The position numbers and the translations under genes were made by a program. Below are positions 1 to 7,768 of a DNA stretch of 11,624 bases, piece by piece. The stretch's first letter is position 1. Each line of letters starts with the position of its first letter. Below the pieces are notes generated by a model. It ran no database searches. It was given only the letters and a program-made list of their open reading frames with translations, and had not been told where the DNA came from. The stretch comes from an uncultured Clostridia bacterium (GTDB taxonomy: Bacteria; Bacillota; Clostridia; Christensenellales; Aristaeellaceae): contig CAMDVP010000077.1 of NCBI GenBank assembly GCA_945877525.1, positions 1-11,624 of the forward strand, given 5' to 3'.

Positions 1-1
1 C

Positions 2-1279
<1,278 letters not shown>

Positions 1280-1280
1280 C

Positions 1281-1643
1281 ATGGAACAGACCATCACCTG
1301 CATCAACTGCCCTGTGGGCTGCCGCATGACTGTCACGCTGGAAAACGGCGTCTTTGTCAGCGTCAGCGGCAACACCTGCAAGCGGGGCGAAAGCTATGCC
1401 CGGCAGGAGTGCGTTGCCCCCCTGCGGATGGTCACGGCCGTGGTGCCCGTGTCCGGCTCCCCTGCCCCGCTGTCGGTCAAAACCCGCATGCCCATCCCCA
1501 AGGAGAAGATTCATGCCTGCATGCAGGCGCTGTCCGCGCTTACCCTCACCGCGCCCATTCATATGGGCGACGTGGTGCTGCCCGATGTGTGCGGCACGGG
1601 CGTGGACATTATCGCCACCAAGACGGTGGAAGCGCATTCATGA
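1281..1643 (+). CDS. DUF1667 cysteine-motif protein, partner of the upstream flavoprotein
   Basis: This is a 120-residue protein with an N-terminal cysteine cluster: C7, C10 and C14 (CxxCxxxC), then C33 and C44. The arrangement resembles the 4Fe-4S or zinc-binding start of molybdopterin oxidoreductases. The later segments (PLRMVTAVVPV, PIPKEKI, VCGTGVDIIAT) fit the DUF1667 family, whose genes follow FAD/NAD(P) oxidoreductases of glycerol-3-phosphate dehydrogenase-like operons. The biochemical role of DUF1667 is not established; a small iron-sulfur electron carrier is an inference from the cysteines. The ATG lies one base after the previous stop and the Shine-Dalgarno AAAGGAGC (1262-1269) is inside the end of the upstream gene, so the two are co-transcribed and probably translationally coupled. 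No terminator is evident after the stop; the next element is the yajC promoter. Confidence 0.88.
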   Translation: MEQTITCINCPVGCRMTVTLENGVFVSVSGNTCKRGESYARQECVAPLRMVTAVVPVSGSPAPLSVKTRMPIPKEKIHACMQALSALTLTAPIHMGDVVLPDVCGTGVDIIATKTVEAHS

Positions 1644-1672
1644 ACGGAGCGTAAACTTTGTCCTTTTTCCCC

Positions 1673-1701
1673 TTGTGGAACAGCGCAAGTTTTGCTATAA
1701 T
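1673..1701 (+). promoter_or_regulatory. SigA-type promoter with extended -10, driving yajC
   Basis: A -35 box TTGTGG (1673-1678) is followed by a 17-bp spacer and a perfect -10 TATAAT (1696-1701). The base triplet before it is TGC, giving an extended -10. Transcription should start near 1708, about 39 bp before the yajC ATG. This is the best promoter match in the window. Confidence 0.8.
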
Positions 1702-1709
1702 GAAGCAAG

Positions 1710-1724
1710 TGTCCCATAGGGACA
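1710..1724 (+). promoter_or_regulatory. Perfect short hairpin in the yajC leader
   Basis: TGTCCC (1710-1715) and GGGACA (1719-1724) form a 6-bp stem with a 3-base ATA loop. It starts within a few bases of the predicted transcription start, so it would cap the 5' end of the yajC mRNA, or lie over an initiation-region operator. A role in mRNA stability or repressor binding is inference. Confidence 0.45.
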
Positions 1725-1746
1725 TGCATTTGAAAGGAGATTCGGT

Positions 1747-2145
1747 ATGGATCTTAGCAAGCTCTTCGGTATCGCCACCGCCGTGGCCGAGGCCACTGGC
1801 GCTGCCGATGCTGCCGGCGCCGGTGAGGAAATGTCCGGCGCCGCCGGCGTCGTCGGCCTGATTGGCTCCCTGCTGCCCATGATTCTGATCTTTGTGGTGT
1901 TCTACTTCTTCCTGATTCGTCCCCAGCGCAAGAAGGACAAGCAGGTCAAGGAAATGCTCGCCAACCTGAAGGTGGGCGACCGCGTGTGCACCATCGGCGG
2001 CATCTACGGCACCATTGTCAACATCAAGGACGACACCATCTCCCTGGCTGTGGGCAAGGACAACGTAAACCTGGTCTTCGCCCGCTGGGGCATCCGCAGC
2101 GTAGAGGAAATTTCCATCGAGAACGATACCGAGGCGCTGAACTGA
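1747..2145 (+). CDS. yajC: Preprotein translocase subunit YajC
   Basis: This is a 132-residue YajC protein, the small membrane accessory of the SecDF-YajC complex that assists Sec-dependent export. An N-terminal segment rich in alanine and glycine (residues 1 to about 38) precedes one transmembrane helix (about 39-58, SLLPMILIFVVFYFFLI). The family hallmark RPQRKKDK follows directly after the helix. Next comes the conserved cytoplasmic part, with LKVGDRVCTIGGIYGTIVNI and the closing V-F-A-R segment. YajC proteins are usually about 85-115 residues, so the N-terminal extension is long. The start is fixed by AAAGGAGA (1733-1740), 6 bases before the ATG, and by the promoter and leader upstream. 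The gene sits alone between a promoter and a terminator rather than beside tgt or secD/secF, its common neighbours. Confidence 0.95.
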   Translation: MDLSKLFGIATAVAEATGAADAAGAGEEMSGAAGVVGLIGSLLPMILIFVVFYFFLIRPQRKKDKQVKEMLANLKVGDRVCTIGGIYGTIVNIKDDTISLAVGKDNVNLVFARWGIRSVEEISIENDTEALN

Positions 2146-2156
2146 TTCATCCGTCC

Positions 2157-2190
2157 AAAGGGTCATGCTCCAGAGCGTGGCCCTTTTTTT
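2157..2190 (+). terminator. Rho-independent terminator after yajC
   Basis: A GC-containing stem (AAAGGGTCATGCT paired with AGCGTGGCCCTTT, allowing G-T wobbles) closes a short loop and runs into seven T residues (2184-2190). It starts 11 bases after the yajC stop and separates yajC from the next gene. Confidence 0.88.
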
Positions 2191-2244
2191 GCTGCCTGAA
2201 AGGATATTATCATGCCCGCAGCGAACCTTTATGCCAATACACCC

Positions 2245-2265
2245 CGGCGCTTTTGATGAGCGCCG
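2245..2265 (+). promoter_or_regulatory. Short hairpin in the leader of the DUF4038-type gene
   Basis: CGGCGC (2245-2250) and GCGCCG (2260-2265) can form a 6-bp GC stem with a 9-base T-rich loop. It ends 10 bases before the GGAGG ribosome binding site (2276-2280) of the next gene. No consensus promoter is obvious in 2191-2275. TATTAT (2205-2210) could be a -10 box, but no matching -35 is present. Function unknown. Confidence 0.3.
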
Positions 2266-2288
2266 CAGTCTTACTGGAGGAAATCAAT

Positions 2289-3800
2289 ATGCAAACAGTG
2301 GAAAAATGGGACGTTTTTGAGGTTGTCCTTCCCGGCGCCAGCGCAGGCAATCCCTTCACCGACTACACGATCCACGGTACCTTCACGGGACCGCAGGAAC
2401 AGAAAACCGTGGACGGCTTCTACGACGGCGACGGCCGCTGGGTGGTGCGCTTCATGCCCTCCTTTGAGGGCGAGTACACCTGGCGGGTGGAGGGTTCCTT
2501 CGCAGATGCACCCTCCGAGGGCCGCTTCCTGGTCACCGCGCCCTCCGAGGGCAACCACGGCCCCGTGCGGGTGGCCAACACCTATCACTTTGCCTATGAG
2601 GACGGCACACCCTATTACAGCATCGGCACCACCTGCTATGTGTGGGAGCTGCAGTCCGATGAGCAGATTGCCCAAACCCTGGAAAGCCTTCGGGAGGCAC
2701 GGTTTAACAAAATCCGTTTCTGCATTCTTCCCAAGCATTATGATTACAACCTGGGCGAGCCCCGCTCCTACCCCTATGAGGGAACGCCCATGGATTCCTC
2801 CATCCTTACGCCGGAAAACTTCCTGGACTATTTCGGCAAGGTCAACGACAGCCGCTTCGACTACACCCGCTTCAACCCCGCCCATTTCCGCCATATCGAA
2901 AAGTGCATCCTGGCCCTGCGTGATCTGGGCATCGAGGCCGACCTGATCGTCATGCATCCCTATGACCGCTGGGGCTTCTCCCTGATGACCCCCGAGCAGG
3001 ACGATCTGTACTGGCGCTATGTGCTGGCGCGCTTCTCCTGCTACCGGAACGTGTGGTGGTCCCTGGCCAACGAATATGACATTCTGCCCAAAACCCTTCA
3101 GGACTGGGAGCGCTATGCCGCCATTATCTGCGAAAAGGACGTGTATGGTCACCTGCGCTCCATTCACCATTGCATCCATTGCTACGACTATTCCCGGCCG
3201 TGGATCACCCACTGCAGCGTGCAGCGCACCGACCTGTACAAAACCGCTGAGCTGACAGGCGAGCTGCGCGAACGCTACCGCAAGCCCGTGGTCATGGACG
3301 AAATCGCCTATGAGGGCAACATCCAGCACGGCTGGGGCAACCTGACCGGCGAGGAAATGCTGCGCCGGTTCTGGGAAACCGCCTGCCGGGGCGGCTATCC
3401 CGGGCACGGAGAAACCATGCTCAAGGAGGATCAGGTGCTGTGGTGGTCCCATGGCGGCAGGCTGCGGGGCGAAAGCTGGAAGCGCTTCGGCTTCCTGCTG
3501 GACATTCTGAAGGAAACCCCCGGCCTGGGCCTGCAGCCCATCTCCGCCCATTGGGACGAGGTCACCGCTATTCCCCAGCAGCCCGGCGTGGCAGAGGAGA
3601 CCGGCTATCGCCTGTGCTATTACAGCTTCATGCGCCCATCCTTCCGGGAATTCTACCTGGACGATGATTCCCGCTGGGAGGTGGAGGTCATCGACACCTG
3701 GAACATGACCATCGAGAAGCGCGGCGTATTCACAGGGCGCTTCCGCGTAGACCTGCCCGGCCGGCCCTATATGGCTATCCGCCTGCGCAAGGCCCGCTGA
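2289..3800 (+). CDS. DUF5060/DUF4038-type putative glycoside hydrolase (DUF5605-like C-terminus)
   Basis: This is a 503-residue protein. Residues 1 to about 85 match the Ig-like DUF5060 domain: FEV near the start, NPFTDY, then GFYDGDGRWVVRFMPSFEGEYTW. A TIM-barrel region of the DUF4038/apiosidase-like type follows, and the last ~90 residues look like the DUF5605 beta domain. Two glutamates sit where clan GH-A enzymes carry their catalytic pair: E262 in WWSLANEYD (acid/base) and E338 in VVMDEIAYEG (nucleophile). It therefore very likely hydrolyses a glycoside; GH140 apiosidases belong to the DUF4038 fold, but the substrate here is unknown. There is no signal peptide, so it should act in the cytoplasm. 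The start is ATG 2289 because GGAGG (2276-2280) lies 8 bases upstream and DUF5060 begins there. The reading frame stays open upstream into yajC, but that part is not coding. Terminators on both sides make it a single-gene unit beside the sugar import operon. Confidence 0.88.
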   Translation: MQTVEKWDVFEVVLPGASAGNPFTDYTIHGTFTGPQEQKTVDGFYDGDGRWVVRFMPSFEGEYTWRVEGSFADAPSEGRFLVTAPSEGNHGPVRVANTYHFAYEDGTPYYSIGTTCYVWELQSDEQIAQTLESLREARFNKIRFCILPKHYDYNLGEPRSYPYEGTPMDSSILTPENFLDYFGKVNDSRFDYTRFNPAHFRHIEKCILALRDLGIEADLIVMHPYDRWGFSLMTPEQDDLYWRYVLARFSCYRNVWWSLANEYDILPKTLQDWERYAAIICEKDVYGHLRSIHHCIHCYDYSRPWITHCSVQRTDLYKTAELTGELRERYRKPVVMDEIAYEGNIQHGWGNLTGEEMLRRFWETACRGGYPGHGETMLKEDQVLWWSHGGRLRGESWKRFGFLLDILKETPGLGLQPISAHWDEVTAIPQQPGVAEETGYRLCYYSFMRPSFREFYLDDDSRWEVEVIDTWNMTIEKRGVFTGRFRVDLPGRPYMAIRLRKAR

Positions 3801-3812
3801 GCATCCCGGCGC

Positions 3813-3852
3813 CATGCTGCCGCATCCATTTCTTGCGGCGGCGTGTTTTTTT
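3813..3852 (+). terminator. Strong Rho-independent terminator
   Basis: CATGCTGCCGCA (3813-3824) pairs with TGCGGCGGCGTG (3834-3845) in a 12-bp stem with two G-T wobbles and a 9-base loop, followed by seven T residues. It closes the DUF4038-type gene 12 bases after its stop and insulates the transporter control region. Confidence 0.9.
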
Positions 3853-3861
3853 GTCATTTTG

Positions 3862-3879
3862 TGCAAACACGTTTTAGCA
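3862..3879 (+). promoter_or_regulatory. Candidate operator: 18-bp imperfect palindrome (LacI-family style)
   Basis: TGCAAACACGTTTTAGCA is an imperfect dyad centred on ACGT: T-G-C, A-A and their complements match in both arms, with three mismatched pairs. A central CG flanked by A/T-rich arms is typical of LacI-family sugar repressors. It lies upstream of the promoter at 3911-3939. The half site TTTAGCA (3873-3879) recurs in both arms of the inverted repeat at 3980-4003. No regulator is encoded in the window, so the binding protein is unknown. Confidence 0.4.
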
Positions 3880-3910
3880 ATTTTTGTCCCATAAAAAAGC
3901 AGAAATGGCA

Positions 3911-3939
3911 TTGCGAAAACATGTTTCTGTTGGTAGAAT
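3911..3939 (+). promoter_or_regulatory. SigA-type promoter of the sugar import operon
   Basis: A -35 box TTGCGA (3911-3916), a 17-bp spacer and -10 TAGAAT (3934-3939) are preceded by TGG, giving an extended -10. Transcription would start near 3946, leaving about 110 bases of leader before the first permease. The region is AT-rich compared with the surrounding GC-rich genes. Confidence 0.65.
3917..3926 (+). promoter_or_regulatory. Perfect 10-bp palindrome in the promoter spacer
   Basis: AAACATGTTT is a perfect 10-bp dyad that begins directly after the -35 box, inside the spacer of the promoter at 3911-3939. A repressor bound here would block RNA polymerase. Its centre is 51 bp (about five helical turns) from the centre of the palindrome at 3862-3879, which would put two bound repressors on the same DNA face. 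Operator function is inference. Confidence 0.4.
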
Positions 3940-3965
3940 AATGAATATATTTCGACAGTTCTTTT

Positions 3966-3996
3966 TTGCGGGGTTTTTCATGCTAAAGGCTACAAT
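3966..3996 (+). promoter_or_regulatory. Possible second promoter for the import operon
   Basis: TTGCGG (3966-3971) and TACAAT (3991-3996) form a candidate promoter with a long 19-bp spacer. The -10 box lies in the loop of the inverted repeat at 3980-4003 and touches its right arm. It is weaker than the promoter at 3911-3939 because of the spacing. Confidence 0.35.
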
Positions 3997-4003
3997 TTAG
4001 CAT
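3980..4003 (+). promoter_or_regulatory. Perfect inverted repeat in the operon leader (operator or RNA hairpin)
   Basis: ATGCTAAA (3980-3987) and TTTAGCAT (3996-4003) are perfect 8-bp inverted arms separated by 8 bases (GGCTACAA). If a dimeric regulator binds it, it would cover the candidate -10 at 3991-3996. If transcribed from the upstream promoter, it would form an RNA hairpin. No T-run follows directly, so it is not a typical terminator. Confidence 0.5.
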
Positions 4004-4055
4004 CCCCATAAAAAAGAGAACGGCTAAAAATGACCCTTGAAAGGAGGAGGAGTGT

Positions 4056-4979
4056 ATGCAGCGAAAGCTCAGCGAAAGAAAGCTTCGCTCCTACAAGGAA
4101 TTCCTCTACATTCTGCCCTTCCTGATCATCGTGGCACTGTTTTCCTATTTCCCCCTGTACGGCTGGATCTATGCCTTCCACGACTATCGGCCGCCCTTCC
4201 CGATCACCTCGGAAACCTGGGTGGGCCTGAAGTGGTTCGCAACCATCGTCAATAATCCCGTCCGCCTGGAAAACATTCTTCGCGTGCTGCGCAACACCTT
4301 CGCCATGAGCGGCATCTCCCTGCTGTTCAGCTGGTTCCCGATGGTGTTCGCCGTGTTCCTTAACGAGATTCAGTGCAAGCCCTTCAAGAAGTTTGTGCAG
4401 ACAGTAACCACCCTGCCAAACTTCATCAGCTGGGTGCTGGTATACGCCCTGGCCTTCAGCCTGTTCTCCACCACCGGCGCTGTGAACTCGCTGCTGACGG
4501 AGCTGGGTCTGATCGATAAGCCCATCGCCTTCCTGAAGTCCTCCGAGCACATCTGGTTCAAGATGTGGCTGTGGCTCACCTGGAAGAACGCCGGCTGGGC
4601 GGCCATCATGTATCTGGCGGCCATCAGCGGCATTGACGATCAGATGATCGAGGCCGCCAAGGTGGACGGTGCCACCCGCATGCAGATCATCTGGCACATC
4701 ACCATCCCCAGCCTGCTGCCCACCTATTTCGTCATCGTCATGCTGAATCTGGCCAACTTCCTGTCCAACGGCATGGAGCAGTATTTCGTCTTCCAGAATG
4801 CCTTCAACCAGGACTATATCGAGGTGCTGGATCTGTATGTGTACAACATGTCCATCAGCGGTACGGGCATGTACCCGCTGAGCACCGCCATCAGCATCCT
4901 GAAGAGCATCGTCAGCGTCGTGCTGCTGTTCGTCACCAACACGGTGTCCAAGCTGGTCCGTGGCGAAGGATTCATCTAA
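4056..4979 (+). CDS. Carbohydrate ABC transporter permease, LplB family
   Basis: This 307-residue inner-membrane permease is of the LplB/YteP type found in oligosaccharide importers. A short positively charged N-terminus is followed by hydrophobic segments at about 17-42, 85-108, 120-142, 168-190, 222-245 and 270-292, consistent with six membrane helices. The cytoplasmic loop that docks the ABC ATPase is EAAKVDGATRMQIIWHITIP, with E199, A200, A201 and G205 at the canonical positions. The start is supported by AAAGGAGG (4040-4047), 8 bases before the ATG. It is the first gene of the import operon and pairs with the next permease and the solute-binding protein. The family imports di- and oligosaccharides such as pectin or xylan fragments; the fucosidase downstream points to a fucose-containing substrate. 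Confidence 0.93.
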   Translation: MQRKLSERKLRSYKEFLYILPFLIIVALFSYFPLYGWIYAFHDYRPPFPITSETWVGLKWFATIVNNPVRLENILRVLRNTFAMSGISLLFSWFPMVFAVFLNEIQCKPFKKFVQTVTTLPNFISWVLVYALAFSLFSTTGAVNSLLTELGLIDKPIAFLKSSEHIWFKMWLWLTWKNAGWAAIMYLAAISGIDDQMIEAAKVDGATRMQIIWHITIPSLLPTYFVIVMLNLANFLSNGMEQYFVFQNAFNQDYIEVLDLYVYNMSISGTGMYPLSTAISILKSIVSVVLLFVTNTVSKLVRGEGFI

Positions 4980-5016
4980 TGGCTGCACCGCAGATCAAGT
5001 GACGGAGGCGAAAAAT

Positions 5017-5955
5017 ATGGTAGCAAAGCAACAGGTGAAAACACCGAAGAAGAGCGCCATCAAGACGAGCTTCAGCGACAAGGTGATCAGCGTTGTCACC
5101 TACATCATCTACGCGATATTCGCGTTTGTGTGCGTATACCCCTTTTACTACATCATCATCAACTCCATCAGCGCCAATAACCTCAGCGAGCGCGGCAAAG
5201 TTCTGCTGTACCCCATGGAGATCCACTTCAAGAACTATGCCAACGTGATGAACATCCCCGGCTTGCTGGACGCGGCGCAGATGTCTGTCATGCGTACCGT
5301 GGTGGGCACCATCCTCACGGTGATGATCGCGGCCTTCCTGGGCTACATGTTCACCCGCGACACCCTGTGGAAGCGCAAGTTCTGGTACCGCTTCGTGACG
5401 GTGACCATGTACATCAATGCCGGCATCATCCCCTGGTTCCTCACCATGAAGCTGCTGGGCATGACCAACAACTTCTGGGGCTATATCTTCCCCATGATCA
5501 TCCAGCCCTTCTACATTGTGCTGTGCAAGACCTATGTGGAATCGGTGCCCAGGGAGCTGCAGGAAGCCGCCGAAATTGACGGCGCCGGCACGCTAATGGT
5601 ATTCTTCCGCATCATGCTGCCGGTCATCAAGCCCATCCTGGCCACCATCGCGGTGTTCGCCGCGGTGAACCAGTGGAACTCCTTCCAGGATACGCTGCTG
5701 CTCATGTCCGACCAGAAGCTGTATACCCTGCAGTTTGTGCTGTACCAGTACATCAACCAGGCCAGCAGCCTGAAGGCCCTGGTCAGCAACAACACCTCCT
5801 CCACAGCCATGATGGCCAGCCTGGCCCACGCCGCCACGGCCACCTCCATCCGCATGACGGTAACCGTCATCGTGGTGCTGCCCATCATGTGCGTGTATCC
5901 CTTCTTCCAGCGGTTCTTCACCAAGGGCATCATGATCGGCGCCGTGAAGGGCTGA
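5017..5955 (+). CDS. Carbohydrate ABC transporter permease, LplC/YtcP family
   Basis: This 312-residue permease is the partner of the gene just upstream. A charged N-terminus of about 24 residues is followed by a first membrane helix (about 26-50, VVTYIIYAIFAFVCVYPFYYIIIN). The EAA docking loop is LQEAAEIDGAG, with E183, A184, A185 and G189. The family C-terminus FFTKGIMIGAVKG is intact. ATG 5017 is preferred because GGAGG (5004-5008) lies 8 bases upstream. A frame-compatible GTG at 4960 would add 19 residues and overlap the previous gene, but it lacks a ribosome binding site. The gap after the upstream permease is 37 bases. Together the two permeases form the heterodimeric channel; no ATP-binding subunit is encoded nearby. 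Confidence 0.93.
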   Translation: MVAKQQVKTPKKSAIKTSFSDKVISVVTYIIYAIFAFVCVYPFYYIIINSISANNLSERGKVLLYPMEIHFKNYANVMNIPGLLDAAQMSVMRTVVGTILTVMIAAFLGYMFTRDTLWKRKFWYRFVTVTMYINAGIIPWFLTMKLLGMTNNFWGYIFPMIIQPFYIVLCKTYVESVPRELQEAAEIDGAGTLMVFFRIMLPVIKPILATIAVFAAVNQWNSFQDTLLLMSDQKLYTLQFVLYQYINQASSLKALVSNNTSSTAMMASLAHAATATSIRMTVTVIVVLPIMCVYPFFQRFFTKGIMIGAVKG

Positions 5956-5974
5956 CACACTGTTTCCGGTATTA

Positions 5975-5990
5975 ATGGGAGGATTCCCAT
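5975..5990 (+). promoter_or_regulatory. Hairpin sequestering an alternative ribosome binding site
   Basis: ATGGGA (5975-5980) and TCCCAT (5985-5990) form a perfect 6-bp stem with a GGAT loop. The hairpin covers the GGGAGG sequence and reaches the first two bases of the ATG at 5989, an in-frame start 33 bases upstream of the preferred start of the solute-binding protein. It would hide that early start and might also protect the downstream mRNA from 3'-to-5' or 5'-end decay. Confidence 0.5.
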
Positions 5991-6021
5991 GGAATACAAT
6001 ATTAAAAGGAGGTTTCCCATC

Positions 6022-7713
6022 ATGAAGAAAATGCTGGCTCTCTTGCTGACGGCGACCATGCTTCTGTCCATGTGCGCATTCAGCACCGCGATGGCCGAGG
6101 AAAAGCCCCTCATGACCATCGACATCTACGACGAAGCCGCAAACTACCATGGCATCCAGACCGGTTGGTTCGGCAAGGTTGTGAAGGATCGCTTCAACCT
6201 TGAGCTGAACATCATTGCTCCCCAGGTGGCCGGTTCTTCCATCTACGCCACCCGCGCCGCCGAGGGCAACCTGGGCGACCTGATCATCATGGACAAGAAC
6301 ACCTTCAAGGAGTGCGTTGTGGCCGGCCTGATCAAGGACATCGGCGACAAGCTGCCCGAGCTGGAAAATTTGAAGCCCTACAAACTGCAGATCGACACCT
6401 TCAACACCAACCTGGGCGCTGCCGAAGGCGTGTACTACGGCATTCCCGACCAGATGACCGACACCAGCCCTGTGTCCCTGACCGCCGAGATGGTGTACTC
6501 CTCTCCCCAGGTGCGCTGGGATCTGTACAAGGCTGCCGGTTCCCCCAAGGTGGAAAACCTGGACGGCCTGCTGGACCTGCTGGCCAAGATCCATGAGATC
6601 CATCCCACCAACGATGCCGGCGATCCTGCCTATCCCATCTCCCTGTGGCCCGACTGGGACAACAACGACAACATGTCCGGCCCCGCCAACGTGGTGCAGC
6701 TGACCACCTGGTACGGCGACAAGGTGAAGGGCGCTGCCATCCTGAAGCCCGACAACACCTTCACCAAGATCACCGACAAGACCGCCGGCTACTACACCAT
6801 CACCAAGTTCATCAACAAGGCCTATCAGATGGGTCTGGTTGACCCCGAGTCCTTTGAGCAGGACTGGAACTCCGTGTGCAGCAAGATTTCCGCCGGTCAG
6901 ATCGACCTGATCTGGTACAACTGGGAAATCGGCTTCTGGAACAGCCAGGAGCGCATGAACAACGGCACCGCTTTCCAGGTGATCCCCCTGGAGGACGGCC
7001 TGTTCTACACCGATGCTGACCCCTACTACGGCTCCACCCGCGCCTGGGGCGTTGGCTCTCTGGTGGAAGGCGAGAAGTATGACCGCGTGATGGAACTGAT
7101 CGACTGGCTCGCCAGCCCCGAAGGCCTGGCCTTCCAGCACTGCGGTATCGAAGGCTTCACCTATGAAGTCAACGAAAAGGGCAAGTACAACCAGATCAAC
7201 GACAACGCTCTGATGGACAACCTGCCCGTGCCCGAAGAGTTCGGCGGCGGCGGCTATCAGGACGGCAACAACGCCATTAACCAGTGGCTGTGCGCTTCCA
7301 TCTGCACCAACCCCGCCACCGGCGAGACCTATGACGTGAAGTTCTGGGAGACCTACATCGAGAAGACCATGACCGACATGAAGCGCGAGTGGATGGAGCA
7401 CTTCGATGCCGCCAACTCCGTGGATTGGATGAAGAAGAACGGCAAGCTGCTGGCCAGCCCCAACGTCAGCGTGGCCCTGGAAGTGGACACCAACGACATT
7501 ACCCTGATCCGCAACGACATCAACAAGGTGCTGTGCAAGTACACCTGGCAGATGTTCGCCGCCGAGACCGACGAGGACTTCGAGGCTCTGTGGGACAAGA
7601 TGGACAAGGAAATGGAAGGCCTGGACTACAACACGCTGTATGAGTTCGACTGCGCCAAGTGGCAGGTCGAAGTGGACGCCAAGGTGGCCGCTGCCGCTGC
7701 CTTCGCCGAGTAA
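6022..7713 (+). CDS. Extracellular solute-binding protein of a carbohydrate ABC importer (LplA/YtcQ type)
   Basis: This large (563-residue) substrate-binding protein captures the oligosaccharide outside the membrane for the two upstream permeases. The signal peptide is MKK, then a hydrophobic core (residues 4-18), with a likely signal peptidase I site after AMA at residue 25 (STAMA/EEKP). C18 is preceded by L-S-M, a poor lipobox, so lipidation is uncertain. The mature part has the family's binding-protein features, including DLIIMDKNTF near the start, YYGIPDQMTDT, a DAGDPAYPISLWPDWDN segment and RAWGVGSLVEG. Many aromatic residues suit sugar stacking. ATG 6022 is preferred because AAAAGGAGG (6004-6012) precedes it and the signal peptide begins there; ATG 5989 in the same frame would add MEYNIKRRFPI. 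Codon choice is strongly biased, fitting high expression. A terminator follows. Confidence 0.92.
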   Translation: MKKMLALLLTATMLLSMCAFSTAMAEEKPLMTIDIYDEAANYHGIQTGWFGKVVKDRFNLELNIIAPQVAGSSIYATRAAEGNLGDLIIMDKNTFKECVVAGLIKDIGDKLPELENLKPYKLQIDTFNTNLGAAEGVYYGIPDQMTDTSPVSLTAEMVYSSPQVRWDLYKAAGSPKVENLDGLLDLLAKIHEIHPTNDAGDPAYPISLWPDWDNNDNMSGPANVVQLTTWYGDKVKGAAILKPDNTFTKITDKTAGYYTITKFINKAYQMGLVDPESFEQDWNSVCSKISAGQIDLIWYNWEIGFWNSQERMNNGTAFQVIPLEDGLFYTDADPYYGSTRAWGVGSLVEGEKYDRVMELIDWLASPEGLAFQHCGIEGFTYEVNEKGKYNQINDNALMDNLPVPEEFGGGGYQDGNNAINQWLCASICTNPATGETYDVKFWETYIEKTMTDMKREWMEHFDAANSVDWMKKNGKLLASPNVSVALEVDTNDITLIRNDINKVLCKYTWQMFAAETDEDFEALWDKMDKEMEGLDYNTLYEFDCAKWQVEVDAKVAAAAAFAE

Positions 7714-7739
7714 TCCACATTTCCCCATCAATCAAGCAG

Positions 7740-7768
7740 GGGGCACCTCTTCCGGGGTGCCCCTTTTT
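7740..7768 (+). terminator. Rho-independent terminator between binding-protein and fucosidase genes
   Basis: GGGGCACC (7740-7747) and GGTGCCCC (7756-7763) form a perfect 8-bp GC-rich stem with an 8-base loop, followed by five T residues. It lies 26 bases after the binding-protein stop and 32 bases before the fucosidase start. No good promoter is visible between it and the next gene, so the downstream genes probably depend on partial readthrough. Confidence 0.88.

Noticed and set aside
2212..2256. Short frame of 14 codons (MPAANLYANTPRRF) that might be a leader peptide
   Set aside because: It has an AAAGGA sequence upstream, but no regulatory residue run, no terminator hairpin after it, and no clear promoter before it. 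Too short to support.
1986..2288. Extension of the DUF4038-type gene to an upstream start at 1986 (604 residues)
   Set aside because: The extra 101 codons overlap yajC in another frame and cross its terminator. GGAGG before ATG 2289 and the DUF5060 start fix the real beginning.
2271..3911. Long minus-strand open frame (546 codons)
   Set aside because: It is a shadow of the DUF4038-type gene caused by GC-rich third positions. Its translation has no recognisable domain and it crosses the terminator and promoter region.
3908..3921. Catabolite-repression (cre) site overlapping the operon -35 box
   Set aside because: Only the right half (CG followed by A/T and CA) fits the consensus; the left half does not.
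4960..5016. GTG start at 4960 for the second permease
   Set aside because: It lies inside the previous gene, has no ribosome binding site, and adds residues unlike the family. ATG 5017 has GGAGG at the right distance.
5593..7731. Minus-strand open frame of 712 codons
   Set aside because: Its translation is G/V/H-rich and without family motifs, and it opposes the well-supported permease and binding-protein genes.
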